Assembly (NCBI RefSeq): GCF_000295955.2
Contig: NZ_ALXE01000027.1
Location: 124,001-188,000 of the forward strand
Length of the DNA: 64,000 nucleotides
Source of the DNA: Pantoea sp. A4
Lineage (GTDB): Bacteria > Pseudomonadota > Gammaproteobacteria > Enterobacterales > Enterobacteriaceae
Direction: 5' to 3'
The notes under the pieces are model-generated. The model was not told the origin of the DNA and did not search any database. It saw only the letters and a list, made by a program, of their open reading frames with translations. Made by a program: the position numbers and the translations under genes. This document shows, piece after piece, positions 56,633 to 64,000 of the stretch. Positions within the stretch are counted from its first letter, which is position 1. Every line of letters begins with the position of its first letter.

Positions 56633-57373
56633 ATGGGCAGAATCGCACTGATGTTTGCGATGATTCTGTTGCCAGCCCTCAGCATGGCAATGACTCCAGA
56701 TGCGGTTCAAACGAACACGCCAGTGAGCAAAGAACTTAAACAGCAGTTACTGGGTACACCGGTTTATATTCAGATATTTAAGCAGGAGCGCGTGCTGGAA
56801 CTGTACGGTAAAGTCGGCAGCCAGTACCGTCTGTTAGATACCTATCGCATCTGTAACTTCTCCGGCGGGCTCGGGCCAAAACGCCGTGAAGGGGACTTCA
56901 AAAGTCCGGAAGGTTTTTACAGCGTAAAACTCAATCAGTTAAAGCCTGATAGCCATTACTATCGTGCGATTAACGTCGGCTTCCCCAATCAGTATGATCG
57001 CGATCACAATTACAGCGGTGCCTATCTGATGATCCACGGCGATTGCAAATCCATCGGCTGCTACGCGATGACCAATGCCTATATGGATGAGATCTTTACC
57101 TATGTGAATGCCGCACTGCGTAACGGTCAACCGGAAGTCAATATTGCTATCTATCCGTTCCACATGACAGACAGCAATATGAGAAATCATCGCGATTCGA
57201 CGTACATCAACTTCTGGCGTGAGCTACAGCCGGGTTATGCCTGGTTTGAAAAATATCATGTGCCGCCGAACGTTGCCGTTAGCAGCGGTCAGTATGTGAT
57301 GAACAACAGCCCGGTGATTGTCGATCCCGCGGCCGCGTCCAAATCATTCCTGGCGCTCTCCAAGACAGAATAA
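56633..57373 (+). CDS. dpaA: Peptidoglycan-Lpp endopeptidase DpaA (YafK/LdtF), YkuD fold
   Basis: The 246-residue exported protein has a signal peptide (LLPALSMAM) and a YkuD domain at about 45-180. The catalytic signature is [13 protein letters not shown], with the catalytic Cys in SxGC and the upstream His; [16 protein letters not shown] is also typical. In E. coli this L,D-transpeptidase relative cuts Braun lipoprotein from peptidoglycan. The order dinB ... dpaA-yafJ-gmhA is conserved. Its 3' end overlaps yafJ by 30 bp in antisense. Confidence 0.92.
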   Translation: MGRIALMFAMILLPALSMAMTPDAVQTNTPVSKELKQQLLGTPVYIQIFKQERVLELYGKVGSQYRLLDTYRICNFSGGLGPKRREGDFKSPEGFYSVKLNQLKPDSHYYRAINVGFPNQYDRDHNYSGAYLMIHGDCKSIGCYAMTNAYMDEIFTYVNAALRNGQPEVNIAIYPFHMTDSNMRNHRDSTYINFWRELQPGYAWFEKYHVPPNVAVSSGQYVMNNSPVIVDPAAASKSFLALSKTE

Positions 57374-58111
57374 CGCCCACTCACCTGGCATAATCCGCTG
57401 CCAGGTTTCATTACTGGTCAGCGGCTGAGTGGCAATCACTGTCACCACATCCTGTGAAGAAGTGTGCCGCTGAAAATCAATCTCAACATCCTGATCCAGT
57501 AAGCGTGCCTTGCCAAAAGGCGCGCGGCGGGTGATCCAGAACAGATTGGTGGAACAAAACGCCATCAGATAGCGGCCATCCGACAGTAGCATATTAAATA
57601 CACCCTTCTGTCGTAGCTCTGCGGCCAACTCACCAATGTAACGAAACACCGCTGGCCACTGCCCTGGCGTGCGGGGATAACGCTCTGCCAGCTTATGTAA
57701 GATCCAGCAAAATGCCTTCTCACTGTCCGTTTCGCCTACCGGACGGAAGGTGCCCGTATCCAGCGTTTTATACCCTTTCAACTGGCCGTTGTGGGCATAG
57801 GTCCAGTTGCGGCCCCAGAGTTCGCGCGTGAAGGGATGGGTATTTTCCAGCGAGACTTCACCCCGGTTGGCCTGACGAATATGCGCCACCACCGAATGTG
57901 ACTTAATCGGATATTCCTGCACCAGGCGCGCAATGGGTGAATTGAAACTCGGGAGCGGATCTTTGAACGTCCGGCAGCCTTTGCCCTCGTAGAAGGTGAT
58001 CCCCCAGCCATCTTTATGCGGCCCGGTGCCACCACCACGCTGTACCAGCCCGGTGAAACTAAAACAGATATCTGTCGGAACGTTGGCGCTCATTCCGAGC
58101 AATTCACACAT
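57344..58111 (-). CDS. yafJ: Class II glutamine amidotransferase YafJ
   Basis: The 255-residue protein from ATG 58111 puts the N-terminal nucleophile at Cys2 ([14 protein letters not shown]), as required after Met removal. Ntn-hydrolase motifs: [47 protein letters not shown] and [13 protein letters not shown]. No synthase domain is attached; the acceptor substrate is unknown, as for E. coli YafJ. The longer frame starting six codons earlier is rejected. Confidence 0.94.
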   Translation of the reverse strand: MCELLGMSANVPTDICFSFTGLVQRGGGTGPHKDGWGITFYEGKGCRTFKDPLPSFNSPIARLVQEYPIKSHSVVAHIRQANRGEVSLENTHPFTRELWGRNWTYAHNGQLKGYKTLDTGTFRPVGETDSEKAFCWILHKLAERYPRTPGQWPAVFRYIGELAAELRQKGVFNMLLSDGRYLMAFCSTNLFWITRRAPFGKARLLDQDVEIDFQRHTSSQDVVTVIATQPLTSNETWQRIMPGEWALFCLGERQE

Positions 58112-58199
58112 AGCTTCTGCCTCATTCAAACATCTCCTGCCTGCGCAGGAGATAAAAGTGATTCTCGAATTGACCTACCAAACCCAGCCACTGGCTGAC

Positions 58200-58778
58200 T
58201 TATTTTGCCATCTCTTTTTCGATCAACAGCATCAGGATATGAATCACTTTAATGTGCACTTCCTGGATACGGTCAGCATAACCAAAGTGCGGCACTCGGA
58301 TTTCAATGTCTGCGGTGCCAGCCATTTTTCCGCCGTCTTTCCCGGTCAGCGTAATGACTTTCATCCCCTGTGCACGTGCCGCTTCAATCGCTTTGATGAT
58401 GTTTGCTGAGTTACCTGAAGTCGACAGGCCGAGCAGCACGTCACCGGAACGGCCAACGGCTTCAACATAGCGAGAGAACACATGGTCGTAGCCAAAATCA
58501 TTACTGACGCAGGAGATATGGCTCACATCCGAGATAGCAATAGCGGGATAGCCAGGGCGGTTTTCGCGATAGCGACCCGTTAACTCCTCGGCAAAGTGCA
58601 TAGCATCACAGTGAGAACCCCCGTTACCGCACGAAAGCACTTTTCCGCCGGCTTTGAAGCTGTCTGCCAGCAGTACTGCTGCACGCTGGATGGTGTGGAT
58701 ATTTGCTTCATCGCTGAGGAAGTTGTTGAGCGTATCTGCTGCTTCATTGAGTTCAGCGCGAATGATGTCCTGGTACAT
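58200..58778 (-). CDS. gmhA: Sedoheptulose-7-phosphate isomerase
   Basis: GmhA makes D-glycero-D-manno-heptose 7-phosphate for the LPS inner core. The 192 residues match E. coli GmhA (LpcA): SIS domain, [22 protein letters not shown] (in parts), [16 protein letters not shown], and the active-site Glu and His in FAEELTGRY and [13 protein letters not shown]. Divergent from fadE. Confidence 0.96.
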   Translation of the reverse strand: MYQDIIRAELNEAADTLNNFLSDEANIHTIQRAAVLLADSFKAGGKVLSCGNGGSHCDAMHFAEELTGRYRENRPGYPAIAISDVSHISCVSNDFGYDHVFSRYVEAVGRSGDVLLGLSTSGNSANIIKAIEAARAQGMKVITLTGKDGGKMAGTADIEIRVPHFGYADRIQEVHIKVIHILMLLIEKEMAK

Positions 58779-58982
58779 AGGAGTTCCTTAGAGGGAAAGA
58801 GATAACCGCGCAATTTTAACCAAACGCGCCATGGGCGCAAAGCAATCATCCTGCGAAAGCGGGATTACCCGGTGAAAAAAACAACTTTTCTGCCCTGCTT
58901 CACCCGTTTTTGTGAAGCCTGTGGAAATTCATATCCTCCATCATTGATCAATCTCGCTACCTGAACTAAACCTGCTCTTAAC

Positions 58983-58999
58983 AACAGGTCAGACCTCTT
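58983..58999 (+). promoter_or_regulatory. FadR operator of fadE
   Basis: AACAGGTCAGACCTCTT matches the FadR consensus AACTGGTC-n-GACCAGTT at 13 of 16 defined positions and lies 23 bp before the fadE start. Confidence 0.7.
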
Positions 59000-59022
59000 A
59001 CCTATTAACGGAGCCGTTCACT

Positions 59023-61470
59023 ATGCTGATTGCCTCAATTCTTCTGACACTGGTGCTAATAAGCATCCTGTTTTATCACCGGGTTTCTCTGGTGATCAGC
59101 AGCCTGATTCTGTTAGCCTGGACCGTCACTATGTCACTGCTGTCTCTCTGGAGCCTGTGGATGCTGGTGCCGCTGGCTCTGGTGCTGGTTCCCCTGAATC
59201 TCACTCCACTGCGTCGCCAGTTTATTTCCGCGCCGATGCTTAAACGCTTCCAGCAGGTGATGCCACCGATGTCGCGCACCGAAAAAGAGGCGCTGGAAGC
59301 AGGCACCACCTGGTGGGAAGGCGATCTTTTCCGGGGGAAACCGGACTGGCAGAAACTGCACAACTACCCACAGCCACGTTTAACGGAAGCAGAGCAGACA
59401 TTCCTTGATGGTCCAGTCGAAGAAGCCTGCCGTATGGCCAATGATTTCCAGATCACCCATGAGATGGCCGATCTTCCACCGGAGCTGTGGGCCTATCTGA
59501 AGCAGCACCGCTTTTTCGCCATGATCATTAAGAAAGAGTACGGTGGACTGGAGTTTTCCGCCTATGCCCAGGCCCGCGTGTTGCAGAAACTGGCCGGGGT
59601 TTCAGGCATCCTGGCGATCACCGTGGGTGTGCCTAACTCCCTCGGCCCAGGTGAATTGCTACAACATTACGGCACTGACGAGCAGAAAAACCATTATCTG
59701 CCCCGTCTCGCTCGTGGCGATGAGATCCCCTGCTTTGCACTGACCAGCCCGGAGGCAGGTTCAGACGCAGGTGCCATCCCGGATACCGGCGTGGTCTGTA
59801 TGGGCAACTGGCAGGGCGAGCAGGTGCTGGGAATGCGGCTGAACTGGAATAAGCGCTATATCACGCTGGCACCGATTGCCACTGTGTTAGGGCTGGCGTT
59901 CAAACTGTCTGACCCAGAGCATTTGCTGGGGGATAGCGATAATCTCGGGATTACCTGCGCGTTGATCCCAACACACACCCCAGGCGTTGAGATTGGTAAA
60001 CGCCATTTCCCGCTGAATGTGCCATTCCAGAATGGCCCAACGCGGGGCAAAGATATTTTCGTGCCCATCGACTTCATCATCGGTGGCCCGGCAATGGCAG
60101 GCCAAGGCTGGCGCATGCTGGTTGAGTGCCTGTCCGTGGGCCGTGGGATTACGCTGCCTTCCAACTCTACCGGTGCCCTGAAAAGCGTGGCGATGGGGAT
60201 CGGTGCCTACGCGCATATTCGCCGTCAGTTCAAAGTCTCCATTGGCAAGATGGAGGGGATTGAGGAGCCACTGGCCCGCATTGCCGGTAATGCCTATGTG
60301 ATGGATGCTGCGGCCACATTGATTACCACCGGAATTATGCAGGGAGAAAAACCGGCGGTGCTTTCTGCCATCGTGAAATATCACTGCACCCATCGGAGCC
60401 AGCAGAGCATTATCGATGCGATGGATATCGCCGGGGGAAAAGGGATTATGCTCGGCAAGAGTAACTTCCTCGCCCGTGCTTATCAGGGTGCACCTATCGC
60501 GATTACGGTAGAAGGCGCGAATATTTTAACCCGCAGTATGATCATTTTCGGCCAGGGTGCGATCCGCTGCCATCCTTATGTTCTGAGCGAAATGGCGGCA
60601 GCCGCTGAGCATGACGTCCCCGCGTTTGATCGCGCGCTGTTTAAACATATTGGCCACATTGGCAGCAATAAGGTGCGCAGCCTGTGGTTGGGCTTAACCG
60701 GCGGACGGACCAGCGCCAGCCCGGTGCAGGACGCCACCAAACGCTATTACCAGCAGATTAACCGTTTGAGTGCCAACCTCGCGCTGCTTTCTGATGTTTC
60801 AATGGCGGTGCTGGGTGGCAGCCTGAAACGGCGCGAACGGCTTTCCGCCCGTCTGGGGGATGTGCTGAGCCAGTTGTATCTGGCCTCGGCGGCGCTGAAA
60901 CGTTATGACGAAGAGGGACGCAATGAAGCCGATCTGCCGTTAGTCCACTGGAGCGTGCAAGATGCGCTGCATCAGGCCGAAGAAGCGATGGCCGATCTGC
61001 TGCGTAATTTCCCGAACCGCCTGATCGCAGGTTCAATGCAGCTGGTGATTTTCGCCGGAGGAAAACATTGCCCCGCGCCGTCCGACAGGCTTGACCATCA
61101 GCTGGCTAAACTGTTGCAGTTGCCTTCAGCGACGCGAACCCGTCTGGGACGTGGTCAGTATTTGACACCGTCTGAGCATAATCCGGTCGGGCAGTTGGAG
61201 CAGGCACTGAAAGATGTCATGGCAGCAGAGAGCATTCACGACCGGTTAAGCAAACACGCTAAGCAGCATTTTTCCTTTACCCGGCTGGATGAGCTGGCAG
61301 AACGCGCGTTAAAAGAGGGGTGGATCACGGTGCAGGATGCAGAAATCCTGAAAAGAGCCGAGGTGAGCCGCCTGGCAGCGATCAATGTGGATGAGTTTGC
61401 CGCAGATGCGCTGGCCGTTCCGGTGGCAGAGAAGACGAAACCGCAAAATCACACCGGTGAAGCCGCTTAA
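59023..61470 (+). CDS. fadE: Acyl-CoA dehydrogenase FadE
   Basis: FadE performs the first beta-oxidation step, FAD-dependent oxidation of acyl-CoA. The 815 residues (E. coli 814) have two N-terminal membrane helices (about 1-65), an acyl-CoA dehydrogenase core ([58 protein letters not shown]) and the long DUF1974 C-terminal region. Position next to gmhA is as in E. coli. FadR repression by an upstream site is likely. Confidence 0.97.
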   Translation: MLIASILLTLVLISILFYHRVSLVISSLILLAWTVTMSLLSLWSLWMLVPLALVLVPLNLTPLRRQFISAPMLKRFQQVMPPMSRTEKEALEAGTTWWEGDLFRGKPDWQKLHNYPQPRLTEAEQTFLDGPVEEACRMANDFQITHEMADLPPELWAYLKQHRFFAMIIKKEYGGLEFSAYAQARVLQKLAGVSGILAITVGVPNSLGPGELLQHYGTDEQKNHYLPRLARGDEIPCFALTSPEAGSDAGAIPDTGVVCMGNWQGEQVLGMRLNWNKRYITLAPIATVLGLAFKLSDPEHLLGDSDNLGITCALIPTHTPGVEIGKRHFPLNVPFQNGPTRGKDIFVPIDFIIGGPAMAGQGWRMLVECLSVGRGITLPSNSTGALKSVAMGIGAYAHIRRQFKVSIGKMEGIEEPLARIAGNAYVMDAAATLITTGIMQGEKPAVLSAIVKYHCTHRSQQSIIDAMDIAGGKGIMLGKSNFLARAYQGAPIAITVEGANILTRSMIIFGQGAIRCHPYVLSEMAAAAEHDVPAFDRALFKHIGHIGSNKVRSLWLGLTGGRTSASPVQDATKRYYQQINRLSANLALLSDVSMAVLGGSLKRRERLSARLGDVLSQLYLASAALKRYDEEGRNEADLPLVHWSVQDALHQAEEAMADLLRNFPNRLIAGSMQLVIFAGGKHCPAPSDRLDHQLAKLLQLPSATRTRLGRGQYLTPSEHNPVGQLEQALKDVMAAESIHDRLSKHAKQHFSFTRLDELAERALKEGWITVQDAEILKRAEVSRLAAINVDEFAADALAVPVAEKTKPQNHTGEAA

Positions 61471-61477
61471 TACCCTC

Positions 61478-61505
61478 AGGCCAGACGCAATGTCTGGCCT
61501 TTTTT
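61478..61505 (+). terminator. Rho-independent terminator of fadE
   Basis: AGGCCAGAC-gcaat-GTCTGGCCT ends in a run of T, 10 bp from the convergent mtnK stop. Confidence 0.92.
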
Positions 61506-61515
61506 CTGATGAGGA

Positions 61516-62715
61516 TTATCCGGCCTGCCGTACGCGCGCAATCAGCGCTTCTGCATCATCAATGTGTTCAGCCGCCAGTATCAACGTCCGTCCCAGAGTA
61601 ATGGCGTGACGCAGGCACTCATGACGCATCGCTTCGTCAGTGATATTTTTGATGTCCGCCACCTGAGAAATACCCACGGTGCGGCGAATGATCTCTACGC
61701 CACAATAGCCGACAGTATCGGTCCATACCTGACGTAAAAACGCCTGCGCATAACCCGGATAGGCCAGCGCAAGGTCAGTGGTTTTACTGGACGCCAGCGC
61801 GAGGAAGCGTTCAGCAAACGCCAACCACACTCCCTGAACTTCTTTCAGGCGCTGTTCACGCCCGTCCGCCGCTTCACGCGGAGACAGTAAGCCCGGCAGT
61901 GCACAGTAGTTGATGAGCAAGTTTGCCAGCGCCGTTCCAACATCAAAGCCAATCGGCCCGAAGAAGCCAAATTCAGCATCAATGGCTTTCAGGCTGCTTT
62001 CCGTGACGAAGATTGATCCGCTATGGATGTCGCCATGCAGCAGCGCTTCCGCATGTGCAAAGAAGTGATGTTTGAGTCCTGCTACCGCAATACGCAGTTC
62101 ATCGTCAGTGCGCAGGCTGGCAACCAGGGGTTCAAGCGCCGCCGGATAAGCATTGCGCTCATGCACAATGTAGGGTTCATTGAAGAACAGATCTTCGGTC
62201 ATTTCGCACAGTTCCGGGTTGGTGAAACGCGCCACCTCGGCTTTTTTCGTGCGGGGATGCAGATAGAAATCGGACGTATGGAAGAGTGTCTGCGCGAGAT
62301 ATTCACCCAATTGTGCTGCCGCTTGTGGGTAGTAAACGCCTTTTACCAGTTCGCCACGCCAGATTTTGTGATCGGAGAGGTCTTCCATCACCATGACCGC
62401 CAGTTCTGCATCATAGTGCAGGACCTTGACCGTATGCTGTGGTGCATATTTGTAGTGTTCAATCAGCGTTTCAGCTTCCAGGCGCACCCGATCCAGCGTT
62501 AATGGCCAGGATTCTCCCACGCAGCGTACATAGGGCAGAGCCTGCTTAACAACGATACGGCTGACACCTTGCTGGTCAAAGATTTTAAATACCAGATTGA
62601 GGTTGCCATCACCCACTTCCTCTGCACTGGTCAGTACAGCAGGATTGTCCAGTCCGCCAAATTGTTTTGCATACTCCACGGCATCAGCGGCGGTGAACGT
62701 ACGGTATTGTGACAT
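61516..62715 (-). CDS. mtnK: 5-Methylthioribose kinase
   Basis: MtnK phosphorylates methylthioribose to methylthioribose-1-phosphate in methionine salvage. The 399-residue protein-kinase-like fold shows the N-terminal [31 protein letters not shown], the catalytic loop [14 protein letters not shown], and [15 protein letters not shown] in place of DFG. It is divergent from mtnA, with a Met box between them. Confidence 0.96.
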   Translation of the reverse strand: MSQYRTFTAADAVEYAKQFGGLDNPAVLTSAEEVGDGNLNLVFKIFDQQGVSRIVVKQALPYVRCVGESWPLTLDRVRLEAETLIEHYKYAPQHTVKVLHYDAELAVMVMEDLSDHKIWRGELVKGVYYPQAAAQLGEYLAQTLFHTSDFYLHPRTKKAEVARFTNPELCEMTEDLFFNEPYIVHERNAYPAALEPLVASLRTDDELRIAVAGLKHHFFAHAEALLHGDIHSGSIFVTESSLKAIDAEFGFFGPIGFDVGTALANLLINYCALPGLLSPREAADGREQRLKEVQGVWLAFAERFLALASSKTTDLALAYPGYAQAFLRQVWTDTVGYCGVEIIRRTVGISQVADIKNITDEAMRHECLRHAITLGRTLILAAEHIDDAEALIARVRQAG

Positions 62716-62743
62716 TGCCTGTTCCTCTGGTTTGATTTTAATA

Positions 62744-62767
62744 AGCCGTTCAGACGTCTATACTTCC
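62744..62767. promoter_or_regulatory. MetJ operator (three Met boxes) between mtnK and mtnA
   Basis: The central box AGACGTCT (62752-62759) is the perfect MetJ consensus. Flanking 8-mers AGCCGTTC and ATACTTCC each match 5 of 8. Confidence 0.75.
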
Positions 62768-62820
62768 GCTGAGCATGTTGGCACAATAAGCCCCATTCGC
62801 GCAATATGGATTTGATACCA

Positions 62821-63840
62821 ATGCAGACACTTCGCACCACCAGTTTATGGGTTCGTGATAATCAGTTGTGGATCCTCGATCAGCAGGCTTTGCCTCAGCA
62901 GCAGAACTGGCTGCCCGCCCATGATGTGGCCCAGTTAGTCAGTCATATTCATGCCCTGCGCGTGCGTGGTGCGCCACTGATTGGCCTTTCAGCCTCGTTG
63001 CTGTTAGCCCTGTTGGCCGGGCAAGGTCTGTCGCGCCAGCAGTTAGCCGAGGCGCTGGAGGTGTTGCGCGCCTCGCGTCCTACCGCCGTAAACCTGATGA
63101 ATAATCTGGATCGCATGAAGCTGGCGTTGGCTCAGTCTGATTTTGTGGCGGCAATGACGCAGGAAGCGTGGCGTTTGGTCGAGGAAGATAAGCAGTTATG
63201 CGAGGCGATTGCCACCGCAGGCAGTGCGTTAGTCAAGCCCGGCAGCAAGCTGTTAACTCACTGTAATACCGGTGGTTTAGCCACTGCGGGTGTGGGAACT
63301 GCGCTTGGCGTGATTGCCCGTGCGCATCAGCAAGGGAATGTCGTTAATGTGTGGGTTGATGAGACGCGCCCGCTGTTGCAAGGCGGCCGTTTAACCGCAT
63401 GGGAGTTAGGCGAGTTGCAGGTGCCCTATCAGTTGATTACCGATTCCATGGCTGCCAGCCTGATGGCCGCAGGCGAAGTGGATGCGGTTTGGGTCGGTGC
63501 CGATCGCATTGCAGCGAATGGTGATGCAGCGAATAAGATTGGTACTTATAGTCTGGCGGTATTGGCCCACTATCACCAGATTCCGTTTTACGTTGCTGCG
63601 CCGCAAACCACGCTGGATCGCCACTGTCCGGAGGGGGCGGCGATTCCTATCGAGCAACGTGCTGCCAGCGAAGTGACCGGCGTTTCCGGGAGTTTCGGTA
63701 GCGTGCAGTGGGCACCGCAAAATGCCCGCGTGTTTAACCCGGCCTTTGATGTCACCCCAGCAGCATTGATCAGTGGTTGGGTGCTGGACAGCGGCGTAGT
63801 CACACCAGAGCAGGTGAAAGCGGGCATTTTCCAGCCGTAA
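62821..63840 (+). CDS. mtnA: Methylthioribose-1-phosphate isomerase
   Basis: MtnA converts the aldose MTR-1-P to the ketose form. From ATG 62821 it has 339 residues, starting [11 protein letters not shown] like Klebsiella MtnA; ATG 62806 adds five residues and cannot be excluded. Motifs: [38 protein letters not shown] with catalytic Cys, [16 protein letters not shown], and [20 protein letters not shown] with catalytic Asp. No other mtn genes are in the window. Confidence 0.95.
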   Translation: MQTLRTTSLWVRDNQLWILDQQALPQQQNWLPAHDVAQLVSHIHALRVRGAPLIGLSASLLLALLAGQGLSRQQLAEALEVLRASRPTAVNLMNNLDRMKLALAQSDFVAAMTQEAWRLVEEDKQLCEAIATAGSALVKPGSKLLTHCNTGGLATAGVGTALGVIARAHQQGNVVNVWVDETRPLLQGGRLTAWELGELQVPYQLITDSMAASLMAAGEVDAVWVGADRIAANGDAANKIGTYSLAVLAHYHQIPFYVAAPQTTLDRHCPEGAAIPIEQRAASEVTGVSGSFGSVQWAPQNARVFNPAFDVTPAALISGWVLDSGVVTPEQVKAGIFQP

Positions 63841-63846
63841 GGTTGG

Positions 63847-63884
<38 letters not shown>

Positions 63885-63918
63885 CAATCGTCTGTGAAAC
63901 CGAGATGCCTCGGCCTGT

Positions 63919-63960
63919 CAGGGGAATCGGGCTGCGACGTGGCTCGCTCCGATCCCCCTG
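63919..63960. repeat. Intergenic palindrome
   Basis: CAGGGGAATCGG and CCGATCCCCCTG are 12-bp inverted arms (11 of 12) with an 18-nt loop. A smaller hairpin CCGAG-atgc-CTCGG lies just before. It resembles dispersed intergenic repeats or a weak terminator for mtnA. Confidence 0.5.
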
Positions 63961-64000
63961 CCCTCCGAAATCCATACGGTTGTTTTGCCTGAAAAATATT

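Overview
The window looks like chromosome of an Enterobacterales bacterium, most likely Erwiniaceae (Pantoea/Erwinia-like). The block proA-proB-phoE-crl-frsA-gpt-pepD ... dinB-dpaA(yafK)-yafJ-gmhA-fadE matches the E. coli order. The core proteins (LacZ, LldD, DbpA, SdaC, ProB, Gpt, PepD, YafJ, FadE) read as close relatives of enteric ones. The genus is inferred from gene content, not proven.

Layout. 1-2.0 kb: start of a Rieske/FAD oxidoreductase (GTG start, runs off the left edge), psiF and iraP without the phoA that usually separates them, and a tiny Gly-rich lipoprotein. 2.0-7 kb: six 34-35 bp tandem repeats, a lac-type operator, lacZ (no lacI or lacY in view) and mdtG, whose 3' end overlaps lacZ by 80 bp. 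7-10.3 kb: small stress-type genes (AriR-like, I78 inhibitor lipoprotein, a 21-aa membrane peptide, CPBP protease, osmC), several with sigma-S type -10 boxes. 10.3-20.6 kb: lldR-lldD with paired LldR operators but no lldP, dbpA, cheV plus a chemoreceptor, sdaC, an AI-2E family permease and an orphan catechol 2,3-dioxygenase.

20.8-28.4 kb is the first accessory highlight. Six co-oriented genes encode a FecI-like sigma factor, a FecR-like anti-sigma, a TonB-dependent transducer with an STN domain, a dedicated TonB, a soluble hemophilin-like cargo protein and a Slam (DUF560) outer-membrane exporter. Fur-box-like sequences lie before the sigma and cargo genes. The logic is that of the Has hemophore system, with a type XI (Slam) exporter in place of the type I exporter.

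28.5-33 kb: two EamA transporters, a two-TM protein, and an MFS/amidohydrolase pair. 33.7-35.8 kb: mesX-mesD, a folate-independent methionine synthase pair. 36-40.4 kb is the second highlight, a stripped lambdoid (P22-like) control circuit: S24 repressor, operators, PL-like promoter, boxA/boxB nut site, P22-type N antiterminator and a terminator, leading straight into an endolysin, two small proteins and a tailspike. It sits next to proA, the region where P22 integrates in Salmonella.

40.7-64 kb: the proline/porin/sigma-S-support block (phoE has a Pho box), a ribose-type ABC transporter with MetJ-like boxes, an unrecognised 918-aa protein of effector-like composition, dinB with a LexA box, envelope genes, fadE with a FadR site, and the methylthioribose salvage pair mtnK/mtnA around a consensus MetJ box. 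Methionine economy (mesXD, MetJ-boxed ABC transporter, mtnKA) and sigma-S stress physiology (iraP, crl, osmC and the sigma-S type promoters) recur across the window.
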